A DNA stretch of 64,000 bases. Origin: Toxorhynchites rutilus septentrionalis. Lineage: Eukaryota; Arthropoda; Insecta; Diptera; Culicidae. Below the pieces are notes generated by a model. That model did no database searches, was not told the origin of the DNA, and saw only the letters and a program-made list of their open reading frames with translations. Position numbers and translations under genes: made by a program. This document shows positions 10,840 through 21,738 of this stretch, piece by piece. The stretch lies in assembly GCF_029784135.1 (NCBI RefSeq), contig NC_073745.1, positions 283,003,803 to 283,067,802 on the forward strand, read 5' to 3'. Positions within the stretch are counted from its first letter, which is position 1. Each line of letters begins with the position of its first letter.

Positions 10840-11520
10840 TTTTTTACATAACATATCTCGATATGTTAGATGCTATTTTTTTGTTTTTAAGATATGATTT
10901 TCCAAAGTTAACCGATGGTTCAAAAAACAATTATTTCACCTTTTTTCCATTACAAAAAGTCATAACTTCTGAACTACTGGGCCGATTCAGATGATCGACA
11001 TATCAAACTGAAGCTTATGAGTTAGTTTACTTTGAAAAAATATTACTGTTCGGAAAAATTTTGAATCGTTTTTGTAATTATTGATTGAGTCAATTTTTCA
11101 TAGTTTTCTCGGTTAAAGATTATTTTATATTTCTTCTGGAAAATTGAGGATAACATATCTTGATATCAGAGATGCATTTTTTTTTCGTTTTTGAGATATG
11201 ATTTTTCAAATTTAACATGTTTTAAGTCTTCGTTCAATATTCCTATGTGACTAGACTAGACCTATGCGACTAGAATCCAGTCTTCCCATACGTGTGATAT
11301 TTTTTGAAAGAAGATTAGCTTAGCTACAATTTAATATGTCGATCATCTGAATCGGTTCAGTAGTTCAAATGTTATGATTTGTTTGCAAAAAGTTATTTTT
11401 TGATAAAAGGGAAAAATTATTTTTTGGACCACCGGTTAACTTTGAAAAATCATATCTGAAAAACGAAAAAAATAGCATCTCTAATATCGAGATATGTTAT
11501 GTAAAAAATCTTCAAAAAAA
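10840..11520. repeat. inverted-repeat dispersed element
   Basis: Sequence from about 10849 (ACATATCTCGATATGTTAGA, then GATATGATTTTCCAAAGTTAACC and CCGATTCAGATGATCGACATAT) returns in reverse complement at about 11330-11502. A third partial copy of the same module lies at 11150-11220. AT-rich and without coding potential; a non-autonomous DNA element or its debris. Confidence 0.5.
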
Positions 11521-11890
11521 ATATGAAAAAATATAGCACCCTCTAGTCCAAAGCCATGAAAACAACAAAAAACAACTACAATCAATAATTACGAAAACAT
11601 CTATTTTCTTGCGAGTTCAATATTTTTAAACAAAAGGCTAGCTCACTGGCTTCAATATGATATTTCGATCATCTAAATCGGTTCAGTGCTTCAAAAGTTA
11701 AGAATTTTCGAAAAAAGTCCTTTTTGGAAAAAATGATTTTTCGGACCACCATAAAATGGAAATGGGCACCCTAATATAAAAATAGAAAAATACGGGTCTA
11801 ATATTTTGCAATAAAGATCAAATGTACCACTTTCGACGAGAATCTGGGAACCACTATATCGGTTTGGCATCGGATGGCTGTATATACAGT
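11521..11890. repeat. dispersed repeat, second copy at 28614-28960
   Basis: The stretch containing CAATCAATAATTACGAAAA, then ATCGGTTCAGTGCTTCAAAA, CGGACCACC, AATGGGCACCCT and ACCACTATATCGGTTTGGCAT is repeated with divergence at 28614-28960 in the same orientation. No coding capacity. Confidence 0.55.
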
Positions 11891-11939
11891 TCAAATTTGA
11901 TGACTCATTCTCGAGTTATGCGCAGTTCTATGGCTATTA

Positions 11940-12106
11940 AAAAATAAGAAGGCTGTTGGATAAGATACGACCGCATTGTCAACGCAGGACTACGAAATTG
12001 CTTTCATCAATTTATCTGTTCATCATTTGGTATATTACGCTAGGAAGAAACGAATTTTCAAAATATTTATCAAAAGTCTGCATTTTTATCGTCTTTTTCT
12101 CTCTCC

Positions 12107-12153
<47 letters not shown>

Positions 12154-12400
12154 ATTTATCTATTTATCTATCTATCTATCGTAGTCTTTGAAATGCCAAT
12201 TTAAAAAACATGAAAATCAACTCTTAGCCTTAACATATGCTGTTGACTGGCCAAAACGGCATTGGGGGTACGAACGATCAGCAAAGCTGCAAAGTAACGA
12301 CAAGTTAATGTAGGAATTTTCAAATTGACTCTCAGTCTCAACATACCCTATCGACTGACCGCTGTCTAGTGCAACACCCTGGCAACGGGAGTGGGTTTTT
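11940..12400. repeat. dispersed repeat with GACGTAG-type motif and CT microsatellite
   Basis: Near 11970, CCGCATTGTCAACGCAGGACTACG is one of the window-wide GACGTAGGACTAC family. Two diverged copies of ACTCT(T/C)AG(C/T)CT(T/C)AACAT follow near 12220 and 12330; the same phrase recurs near 27137. Between them lies a simple repeat (separate entry). Confidence 0.45.
12094..12180. repeat. (CT)n microsatellite followed by (TCTA)n
   Basis: A run of CT dinucleotides of about 50 bp passes into imperfect TCTA/TTTA tetranucleotides. Simple sequence, no gene. Confidence 0.9.
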
Positions 12401-12406
12401 CTTAGG

Positions 12407-12888
12407 TTTTTTTTATCCCATTTATTTATTTCTTAGGCTCATTTGCATTTTAGCTGTAACAAAACCGGGTTTTTATCGTGTACATGAACATATGTTTATG
12501 TTTCTATAAATTGTAAATTACACAGTAGTAGTAGTAGCCATTTAGGCGTTAGGTTTTTCTGTTCCATTACATTATTGTAAAATACACTGTAGTAGCCATT
12601 TAGGCGTAAGGGTATTCTTTCTGTTCTTCCATTGTTCAGCAGACGGACACAGCGGAGACAGTTGATATTGATCATTGTTGGGTTATTTATAGAACAGCAG
12701 CCCGATGTTTCTTGCAGAGCAGAGCAGTTGTATGGATGAATCGATCTTATTTCGACCGTGGATCGTTCTCCATCGCTGATGATGGTTGCGTGGACGTAGT
12801 TATTCAACATAAAGATGGTCAATTGAGGGCCCTGAGTTTGAACTCACTATCGATCGCTTAGTAAGCGAACGCGTAACCAAATGGCTCG
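12407..12888 (-). repeat. tRNA-derived SINE (Feilai-like), 5' end slightly truncated
   Basis: This has the same body and tail as the copy at 8292-8772: T-run at 12407-12414, AGGCTCATTTGCATTTTAGC, TAGCCATTTAGGCGTAAG, and the B-box region near 12835 (GAGTTTGAACTCAC). The extreme tRNA-like 5' end diverges after GGCT near 12885, so a few bases of the A-box flank are lost or mutated. No target duplication was identified. Confidence 0.72.
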
Positions 12889-13364
12889 ATTATGAAGCTA
12901 TGATGCCGTCGAATGCCATTAAATCAACAAGCGAGATTCAAAACATTCATCGGGAAGAGGCTTAAAATGTGGTAATCAATAAGTGTGAGATTTCGCAAGT
13001 ATGGTTGGTGGTCGAATGTTTCCGTGATCATTGAATCGTCCGTACGGTCGTGATGCAGAAAAAATGGTTCTATTCTGTTGACCAACAGTGGTCGGATGCG
13101 TTGATATTTCTAGTTAATTTCTTAGAATTGTTGATAGTATTTTTCCACCCCAATTTACGAATCTAATATCATACCCAACCTACATTTGGTTTAGATTCGG
13201 CCCTGATATGTATTATCAGGATTTAATGAACAGTGTTTGTTTTCGACAGCAGCGATGAAGTTGAGCTTCGACTTGAACAGGTAAATGTTAATAGAAATGG
13301 ATGATTGAGTATTTCAAAAAAAAAAACAAACGCCATCCTCAGTTTTCAAAGAATAAAACAACTT
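12889..13364. other. non-coding, nothing recognised
   Basis: No motif or repeat boundary recognised apart from a poly(A) stretch near 13317. Confidence 0.3.
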
Positions 13365-13368
13365 TTAA

Positions 13369-13460
13369 CCCTTTCACTACAGCAGTGTGAATCGGAGTGC
13401 ACTGCGCCGAAAAGTATGCCTATCGCGGTGGTGGTGTAGACGACGCTCGTAGCGAAAGGG
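13369..13460. mobile_element. 92-bp TTAA-flanked mini-element (piggyBac-like MITE)
   Basis: Exact TTAA tetranucleotides (13365-13368 and 13461-13464) flank a 92-bp unit. Its ends are inverted CCCTTTC(A/G)CTAC, matching piggyBac-type biology (TTAA target, ends starting CCC). The core CACTGCGCCGAAAAGTATGC is shared in reverse complement with the 142-bp relative at 33236-33377. It cannot encode protein and would depend on a transposase elsewhere. Confidence 0.65.
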
Positions 13461-13464
13461 TTAA

Positions 13465-15460
13465 ATTACGTTTCATCAGTTTTTGACTTCTTACCATGGC
13501 CAATCGAAAATGGTTGACACGAGAAAGCTACCTATCATGGAATTAAATGGCCACGAACATTGTGTCGTTCTCACAATTGAATATAATTTGAAAACTGAAG
13601 AGAAACCACCATATATCATACGCAAAATTACTTCAAAAATATTCCCACCCAGTTCTCACACATTTTCGATACGCGTTTCGCTTCATACGCACTCTCACTG
13701 TTTGTTTTGATCAAGGATGATGTGTGTCATCGTTCGACCATAAATTACCCGCTTCAAAACACTCGAGCCTTTCGCTCGCCGAGAAGATGATGACATCACA
13801 AAGCGAATGTATCACTCTGGAGAAAGAAAACAGAGCAACACTTACATCAACCCTCTCCTAATTAGCTGCAGTTTCTGTTGCAATTTAAACGCTGATAAGA
13901 TTGCAAAGCACACTGTGAAGATAACAGTGACTTCAATCGATATCTAATATTGCTTGCAACACGACAAACACATTCGCCAAATGAGTGTAATGATGGCGAG
14001 TGTGAAGTGTTAAAAATTTGAACGATTTTTTTTATTGCCTAAAATGTTGATAACATTGGCAAAAATATTGACTTCGGTACAATTTTCTCGTTCACACGCT
14101 CCGGAAACGTTCTGCAGAACTTCATCAGGCTATATTGCCATTTTTAACGAGACGATCAGAGGCCACTGATAGTGGTAGAAAACCTGCCAAACTTGTTTAT
14201 AGCTTGCCTCCTCGTGTTCTTCTCACTTGGGAGCCCAAGAGATAAGAACACGCTAAATTTTCGAAGCGTTACACGAAGCAAAACAAGTTACAATTCAGGT
14301 GAAAGAGAGCCACCTTTCGTTCTTGCTGCTATGAGTCAGCATCAACATGTCCGGGGGGCATGATAAAGAGAAAAAAACATACACAACCTGGTACCATTAA
14401 ATGCTTCTTTTCCAAACGTTGACTCAGGAGCCACCACTCTCTTCGCCTGGGCGAAAACCCCAAAGGCCATGCCGTAGTTAATGGAGGAATCAAAACACAT
14501 GCAATCATGGCATGACGCGAGAAAGCCAGTGAGACACAAATGTTTTGAGAAAAAACCATTCCTGCATGTAGTGTTGAAAGTGAAGAAGGCACACAGCAGC
14601 GACATGGCTCTGAAACATGGACTTTTCTGCGAAAAACAGAACCAAAATATGGAAGATAAACTGGGGAGACACCACAGGATTGAAACTGGTTTTCTTCTTG
14701 TAATCCCCCTCTTTTTGGGGAAAATATAGTGTTCTTGCAAACTGATTCTGTTCTCGAAAAAAAACATCCAAGTCCGAGACCGATCATCCCAACACGGTGA
14801 ATGACCTCAAGTAGCGTCCATCATTAACATAAGTCATGTTTCTCGGCACATCGCAATTAAACCGATTAATACAGTTTACTGAACGTGAATAATTGGAGCA
14901 TCTTTCATTCTGAGCTGAATTACGCATCACGCACTCCCGGAAAACAATGTGACTTGGACTCGACCATCAACTGATTTTTCCACTCATTCTTCATAACCGC
15001 ATCATAGCATAATATGGCACAGCTTCCAAACAAACGAAAACACTGTTCTCCGGAGTTGCGCACATACTCTTCTCAGTTGGTTACCCTTCGTTGTTTCAGC
15101 AACCACTGCCTTGATGCAATTACTACTACACGCGGAATCTCGTGTATTCTCCTCCGCTCATCATATGTGGATATACTAAAAGAATATAATGGAAGCGTTT
15201 CACGCGCGACTGTTGTTCCGCCGACATATTCCGGTTTTGTGTCTCTGTGGTTGCGGCAATATTTGTTTGTCTACGGCTCTCTGACAGGCGCACTAACAAG
15301 CAAGCGGTCCATCGTCGATCACCGTCGAGAACCGTCGATCATGCGAGAACCGATCCTCGGAATTGCCGGTGGCGACACGTATTCTCACACGTCTGTCTGC
15401 TAGCGGGAAAGTGCAGTTGAAATTTGTTTCAACTCCGCGCGGTATTGGTGTGATAAACAA
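13465..15460. other. about 2 kb without supportable gene
   Basis: Overlapping frames at 14329-14787 on both strands and a 129-codon frame at 15014 lack family motifs. Composition near 15200-15440 is more balanced than in flanking TE sequence, so it may be single-copy DNA, but I see no splice-bounded exon. Confidence 0.3.
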
Positions 15461-15719
15461 ACAGGGTGTAGCAGAAATGTGAGTGCGTTGGATCTTTCTT
15501 GTTCTTATTTCATGTTGTAATTTGTAACACGGAAGGATTTTTTTCTGTATAAAAAGTTCTTAAAAGTGGAACCATAATCGTGGTCCATTGAGAGCTTAAC
15601 TTGAAAGTTTCTCTTCTGTAGGGAATGAATGACATGAACGTCTCGATTCATGGCTCATTACTAGCTATTAAAATCAATTAGGAATGTTCGATTGCATCTT
15701 TTTAAAATAATTTAAGAAA

Positions 15720-16215
15720 AAAAAATATATAGGAGGTTGAGTTCAGGACACATTGTTAACGTAGGACTAAAAAATTATTTTATTCAAATTGTTCGTTTAA
15801 CACTTCAGATATTGTTTTAGATTACATCGAAAATGTTAGTAGCGCTCAAAAGAATGTAGAATCAGAATGGTTATGTAGAATCAGCTGAAGATAGTTGTTT
15901 CCCTCGTGAGTATAAAACACAAACTGGTGATACATTCGCAAGTGTCATTCTTCTTCTTGGTATTGTAGCTATTACTACTATTTTTCCGTTGGCATACACA
16001 TGATCACATGCGATCGTATATTGGTTTCATCCCTAACATTATTCCATATTTATAATAAACAAACCATTTAAACCGCAAATGGTAACTATTTGAATGTACA
16101 TTTTTGCAACGGAATAAACAACAACAATGTGTGTGTATTAGGTTGCCGGTGAAAATGATCATCTCGAATTCCAAAAAGTTACCCCATAAAAAATGTTCAC
16201 CACCTCGAAAAAACA
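15720..16215. other. non-coding; one dispersed-motif copy
   Basis: Near 15757 the phrase CATTGTTAACGTAGGACTA belongs to the dispersed GACGTAGGACTAC repeat. The rest is unassigned. Confidence 0.3.
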
Positions 16216-16635
16216 CCCTATGTAAAATATTAGCTCAATCGGACTAAAGGGAGAGTGGCGCAAAGCTGTCAAAGTTTGACTTGTGAAAATCGAAAAATCA
16301 ACCAAGGGGGAGTAAAGGAAATCGGGGTTTTCAAAAAAAAAATTTGATGTCAAATGCCTTAAAATGAAACGACGAGACTACTGTCTTCTCGAAAAAAAAT
16401 GTTTTGTCAAAAATCGACACTCTGGGACTTTTTTCGGAATACAAGGCAAAATGTATGGGTTTTTGTGCAAATAAAAATAGTTATCTCGATTTTTCATTCG
16501 GAACTTGCTACAAAATATTTATAAGAGCGATAATATACCTAATGCAAAATATTAGCTCAATCGGACTTCATTTACTAGTGTCGCGGACGTTAAAATTTGA
16601 GTTTATTTAAACCTGAAAAATCACCGGGAATCGGG
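16216..16635. repeat. partial copy of the 4606-5453 inverted-repeat element
   Basis: CTATGTAAAATATTAGCTC, then AATCAACCAAGGGGGAGTAA and AATCGGGGTTTTC, and later CTAATGCAAAATATTAGCTC reproduce modules of the 4606-5453 element with divergence. It is cut on the right by the SINE fragment at 16636. Confidence 0.55.
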
Positions 16636-16985
16636 GTTATTTATTTTAGGCTCATTAGCATTTCAGCTGTAACAGAGCCGGACTTTAATCGTGTACATGT
16701 TGTTTATTTTACGGTATCTGTAATCGCACATTACATAGTAGCCATTCCATTCCATTAGGTATTCCGTCTGTTCTTCTATTGTTCAGTTGGACAGGACAAC
16801 GGAGATAGTCGATATGATCATTGTTGTGTTATTAATTGCACAACAGTCTGATGTTTCTTGCAGAGCAGAGCAATTTCAAGTAGAAGCTTGTATGGTTGAA
16901 GAGAGGCCAGCTCCGACCGTGAATCGATTTTCATCGCACATGGTTGTTGCGCGGTGTTTTTCTATAACAACACAAAGATATTTTT
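16636..16985 (-). repeat. 3' portion of tRNA-derived SINE (Feilai-like)
   Basis: AGGCTCATTAGCATTTCAGC, TGTAACAGAGCCGG and GCAGAGCAGAGCA match the body and tail of the copy at 8292-8772. The tRNA-like 5' part is absent: the match stops near 16980 at CACAAAGATAT. The tail T-run is also missing. Confidence 0.68.
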
Positions 16986-17574
16986 GACGTAGAACTACGT
17001 CTTTCATTAAGGGTGTCACATCAGAAAACAGGTTACGTTTTTATGAAATAAAGTTAACGTTAATAACTATTTTTGCCGCGAACAGATTTTGGCCACTTAC
17101 ATACCAAACGAATCAGAAATTCCCTAAGATTCGTTTGATATGCTATACATTACAATCCCCTGATGTGTAAATGGTTAAAATTCATGAAAAGTATAAGCGT
17201 GTCCATTTTCCCATACATTAGTTCTGCTGATTTGTGAATTTTTCTACCCGTGCCGTCAATATCGAGCAACTTATCGACGAGCAACGAAGGGGAAATCGCA
17301 AGATATAAAGTCTCTGTGAACAAAGTAAAAGAAGAAGAACGAAGAGCAATGTTTGACTAGAGTATAAACAGTGGATCTCGCTGAGGCAAGCTTTCAGTAT
17401 CGTTCTAGATACGAAGCAATGAACATCGCTTGTTCTTCCTTGTTTGGCGCCATCACATGTATTCGTTTCGGCGTAAAATTACTCACTCGCTGATGTCTCT
17501 GGCATTGCAATCATTGCATCAAACTTACGCCATTGCATTAATGTTTAGAGCTACACAATTGTGTGGGAAATCAT

Positions 17575-18110
17575 CAAACTAGACTATCGTCGGCTCACCA
17601 AGAAAATAAATGTTCTGTAATTTTGCCTGTGATTTGGCTAAGCTAATCTAGACCGGCAATATTACCAGAAAGGGCTTTTGTTGAGAAGAGCGCAAAACTA
17701 AGATGTTTGTATATTTAGTTGCTTCAAGCCATCGATATATGGATGTTTGTGTGTATATGTGCGTGCTTCATAACCCATACGTATAAGTAGTGACTCTTCG
17801 CTACGCTAAAACAGAGATTACTGATTGTTCAGATCAACAGAAAGAGTTTATTTCGTTTATTCAGTCACCAAGAAAGTAAATGTCGTTCTAGAATTTTGTA
17901 TGTGATTGGGTTTCGCTTGCCAGTAGCAAAACTTTCTCCACTATGGATAACAGCTGCGCTTATCTCGAGCATGAGAAAGTTATGCAACTTTTTTCGAGAC
18001 CAGTAATATTAACAGATGCGTTTCTTTTGAGAATAGCGCAAAATGATGAGAAGTAATTATATTTCTAGTAGGTTCAAGCCACCAATGTATGGCTCTGTAT
18101 GCATGCTATG
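17575..18110. repeat. diverged tandem duplication, about 290-bp period
   Basis: TCACCAAGAAAATAAATGTTCTG, ACCGGCAATATTA, GAGCGCAAAACTA and TTGCTTCAAGCCA at 17594-17740 recur in order at 17873-18085 with differences and an insertion. No coding sequence. Confidence 0.45.
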
Positions 18111-18700
18111 GCGAACGTTTGGTTTATGTTGTACGAACAATGCCTAAAGGGGCGATTGCACTGAGGCAATACTAAATAAAATGTAGCATGGTATTTGTAC
18201 CTGCAAGTATTGTCATTGTTGTTGTTTCCATGCGGTGTCAAAGATATATTGATGTAGTTATGAGATGTGGAATAATGGTGCTGATGTAACATGTATATAA
18301 TCGACTGTAGCCGAGTCTATGTCAATTGCGAAAAAGGCCACCGGAATAGCGTTCGAGGTAAATTTTCAATACATTGACATGAAACAAATTGCGACATACG
18401 ATCTGCTAGTGAATTGTTCTACGAGGGCAAGAATGAATCATCAATCAGGACGATCAAACCATTCTACTAAACAGTTATTTCTAAAATTACACAGCATAAT
18501 ATACGAAGTTTTAAACAAGCGACTTATAAAAAATAACAGCGTAGTTCTACGTCAACAATGCGGTTGTATCTTGGACACAGCCTCCTATAATTTTTTCAGT
18601 AAACGGATGGGATATAAGGAGTTTGTTACAATAATGATGATCCCACACACCCAATTCATAAATCTATTCGTATATCTATTGTGTATTTACATTATTTACA
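18111..18700. other. non-coding; contains one GACGTAG-type motif
   Basis: A 143-codon frame at 18319-18750 covers a dispersed-repeat copy (CGTAGTTCTACGTCAACAATGC near 18540) and runs into a retrotransposon tail, so it is not a gene. Confidence 0.4.
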
Positions 18701-18730
18701 TTTTCTACTGGTATAAGGATATAAGGATAA

Positions 18731-19070
18731 TCACACACGAGCATCAATAGCTGTAGGGAAAACATAGATTTGGGACATGTAATCGAGGTCTAACCGAGCC
18801 AACACATCTCTCACCGGCATATTGGGCTGCCTTCCTCTAGGCCGAAGGGAGTTTTCTAAATTCGATCTGGCGACAAGATACAACTCGCACGACCAAACAA
18901 CGTGTTCGATGTCGTGGTATCTTTGACAACAAACACAAAGATTGTTGTCGGTAAGATTAATACGAAAGAGTAGCGCGTCTAACGTACAGTGATTGGACAT
19001 GAGTCGGGAGAAGGTGCGAATAAAGTCCCGACTCAAGTCCAGACTTTTGAACCATGGTTTACAACACGTT
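18731..19070 (-). pseudogene. 3' tail of I-clade non-LTR retrotransposon ORF2
   Basis: On the minus strand this encodes DFIRTFSRLMSNHCTLDALLFRINL followed by CVCCQRYHDIEHVVWSC, the same C-terminal zinc-knuckle domain as at 9501-9812. Only the last roughly 110 codons are present, so the copy is strongly 5'-truncated. It ends in a stop near 18731. Confidence 0.75.
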
Positions 19071-19094
19071 AGTTTTGTTTTATTAAACACCCAA

Positions 19095-19780
19095 AATATT
19101 CACTAGAAATAATGCATATGGCCGAACAACTTTTGCCTGGTCATCTAGTTCTAATTAAAATTTAATATTGGATAGTTTCCACCTCATGTACAAGATTTAA
19201 ACGAAATCGGAGAGGACCGAGTCAAGGCGATAGTTTTTCGGTTCATTTGTGTATGCTAGTTTGTAATAATTACTATCAATTCAGGATAAATTAATCGAAG
19301 CTAATTATTCCGTTCGCTTCGATTATTAGTTGTGCAGTAATCGTTCGAATGATAATCATTTTTCGCTGTCATTAAACGATTATCTGATTAGTTGTTTGAC
19401 TACGGGAAATCACTATGATTGCGTTTATTTTTCAATAACTACCATTTACCTGCTAACCTCAAATTACTGCAATATATCTACGAAATTTGAAGGATGTTCA
19501 AATCGTGTATGAATATTATATATACCGATTAGCATTTTTTTACATATAAGCTATTGTATTGCACGTAATCCGAAGACATCGTTGCGCCTCTTGTACTACA
19601 CCCTGTATGCAAACGGCCAGGATTAAAGGGAGTTGAATTAATCACATTCCTTCAGACCGCAGATCCAAATCGCTCTAGTCAGCGCTTTTTTTTGCATCCA
19701 CTCATTATAGTTATTTACCCATAATCGTGCAGGAAAGAAGCCAAAACGGTGTTCAAATTATGGGGGTCTAGTATCGGTGT
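19095..19780. other. non-coding, nothing recognised
   Basis: AT-rich with a small self-complementary patch near 19280-19370. CTACACCCTG near 19598 is the inverse of CAGGGTGTAG near 15466, but the match is too short to call an element. Confidence 0.3.
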
Positions 19781-20613
19781 GTTGTATGGGTTTGTGTGCT
19801 CCTCTTCCTTTTGGCTTATCTCTTTTCGATACGGACGGCTATTGTACCCCTCTCCAGTCTAATTACCACACCGGGGAAATGTGTTGTTGTGTTGATGCAC
19901 TAGAAAAATTACAGACCGTGTGTGTTCGATTGGGGGGAGCGCATTTCGCCAACCCAACCGTGTAAGCGGCATCGGTTAGCTGAGGTGTGCAATATTGGAG
20001 CAGCGCCTGCACACTTGCTTGATTGAGCCGGCGAACGCCACCGCTGGCACCTCCGCCGCCGACGCCTCTCTTCTGTTGCCGCCGACTGCCACAATCAGCG
20101 TTTTCCACAACGGCTGACGACGAATGATGAATCCACAACAGGCGAATATTATTCTTTCTTCGCTCTCTTTTCGGTCCGTATTTCGCCGGGAGTCGTCGTC
20201 TCTCGGTTTGCGCCTCTTCCATTTACGTACGCGCCAGCACACGGTTCACAACTTTCTGTGTGAAGTGTCGTAGTCGGGTTGGAGCTGCGCACAAGCACAA
20301 ACGGAGATCCTCCACAGTCGTGTCCCATTCCTGTGTGGTACTGACGCGACGCAGTGAAGAAGCCCCCAAGAGGGAACTGGTTCAGTCAGTCGAATCCTGT
20401 TCTCGGCGCGGTCTTGTTGTGTGATCTTGTTCCGAGTTTTGTTGTTGTTGTTGTTGAATGTGAGAGAAGTGAAGTGTTGTTTCTGTGAAAACGAGTCTTG
20501 ATCGATTTGATATGATTATGTGGTATGAGTAATTAAAGTTCGGAAGAATATACCAAGTGGCTACCGTGGCTACTGTTGTCTAGCCAAGCGCCCGAATAGC
20601 TTTATCGTGATTC
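19781..20613 (+). promoter_or_regulatory. CpG-rich promoter/5' UTR region of the 374-codon gene
   Basis: GC and CpG content rise sharply from about 19900 and stay high to the start codon at 20614, unlike the TE-derived sequence on either side. An arthropod initiator-like TTCAGTCAGT lies at 20381-20390, which would give a 5' UTR of about 230 bases. No TATA box sits at the expected distance. A TGA in frame at 20608-20610 closes the frame just upstream of the start. Start-site placement is inference. Confidence 0.4.
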
Positions 20614-21738
20614 ATGACTGTGATTCAGCGAATTTTCCGCAGTATGGACCTGTTCGATGTGCTGGATGCTGCCCAGCGTTGGTTGTTTGTACCGTTTGTT
20701 GTGATGATTTCGGTGCACAGCCTGTGGCGTTTGTACCGGAATGTGAGGAACAATGCGCGCCTATTTGTGCAACGCTTCCAGGAGGCGCTGGATCGTGAAC
20801 ATGAGCGACTGATTGAGGATATCAAAGCGGATTTGCTGAAGACGTTGAACAAAGGATCGCGACCTTTGGAGCCAACGCCCGAAACGGCGACAGCTGCCGA
20901 TAAACACAAAGAGAAGTGCTCTACCCAGTCGTCACCGTTCGAGTATTCGCGCAGATTAGATAGGAAAGATAAGAGCAACATAGTGAATGAAATCATTTAT
21001 CAGATCCAGTCCGGTGACAGCAATCGAAACTGTACCGACGATGATAAAGTTGAAAACAAGGTCGAGAGTGAAGACTCGGCTATTCTGAAAGATGTCCATC
21101 GCCGAAACGTTGTCGCTCGCATGAAAACCCTTTTCGAGTCGAACGGTTCCAACAAGTGGCACTTGAATCAGGTTGTCGATATGATAAAACAAACCAAACG
21201 ACCTTCGTCTTTTATTGCCACGAGCGTGGAAAACATTCGCGCCAAAGCTATGTGCACCGTTTCGAAGGCCGTCTCGGAACCACCTGTGGTTCGATTGCGA
21301 CGAAAAATTCGATCCCAACAGTGTCAACCCGAACCGGGCAACCGAGACATTGTTGCGTCGAGTATCGAGGAGATCCTGGAAGCGGAACGATTTTCCAAAC
21401 GTCTTTCGCAGTACTCGATCTCAGAATATCTGGACGAAGGCAACGCCGGAAGTCCACTGGAAGTGCCACCAGCCTGTTCAGAGTTCAATCGCATGGCACG
21501 CGGATTCAGAACACTCTCTACATTCTCCCTCTCAGAGCTGCTGCGAGACGATGAACCGGAATATACCCTGCGACACCGGGACACCGGGTGCAGCACCTGG
21601 GGCCGAAAGAAGCCCGTCGAAAACATCGATCAGATTCTGATCGATGAAAATCTTTCCCGCTGCTACTCGCAGTATTCGATCTCCGACCTCGTGGACGACG
21701 ATGAAGTCTACCTGCAGGATTACACCGTTCAACTGTGA
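20614..21738 (+). CDS. unrecognised 374-aa protein with SQYSIS repeats
   Basis: This is a single uninterrupted frame from ATG 20614 to TGA 21736-21738, closed upstream by an in-frame TGA. ATG 20644 (MDLFDVLDAAQRW) is an alternative start. I do not recognise the family. Residues about 23-38 (WLFVPFVVMISVHSLW) form a short hydrophobic segment, possibly a signal anchor, followed by a charged helix-prone stretch to about 80 and a polar, probably disordered middle. The C-terminal third carries a repeat: (S/N)I(E/D)(E/Q)IL...S..(L/Y)SQYSIS(E/D) near residues 250-273 and again near 337-360, with a weaker STFSLSELL copy at 302-309. Balanced codon use and coherent repeats argue for a real gene. It stands alone on its strand, about 17 kb upstream of the supervillin exons, and could be an independent gene or an alternative short transcript of that locus. 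Confidence 0.75.
   Translation: MTVIQRIFRSMDLFDVLDAAQRWLFVPFVVMISVHSLWRLYRNVRNNARLFVQRFQEALDREHERLIEDIKADLLKTLNKGSRPLEPTPETATAADKHKEKCSTQSSPFEYSRRLDRKDKSNIVNEIIYQIQSGDSNRNCTDDDKVENKVESEDSAILKDVHRRNVVARMKTLFESNGSNKWHLNQVVDMIKQTKRPSSFIATSVENIRAKAMCTVSKAVSEPPVVRLRRKIRSQQCQPEPGNRDIVASSIEEILEAERFSKRLSQYSISEYLDEGNAGSPLEVPPACSEFNRMARGFRTLSTFSLSELLRDDEPEYTLRHRDTGCSTWGRKKPVENIDQILIDENLSRCYSQYSISDLVDDDEVYLQDYTVQL

Noticed and set aside
11956..12204. Ser-Leu-repeat frames
   Set aside because: Product of the (CT)n microsatellite.
14329..14787. Four overlapping frames of 82-152 codons on both strands
   Set aside because: Mutually overlapping, Cys/Phe-rich, with no recognisable domain or splice context.
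18319..18750. 143-codon plus-strand frame
   Set aside because: It covers a dispersed repeat and runs into a retrotransposon tail on the other strand.
15466..19607. Possible 4.1-kb element with CAGGGTGTAG inverted ends
   Set aside because: Only about 10-12 bp match and no second supporting feature or target duplication.
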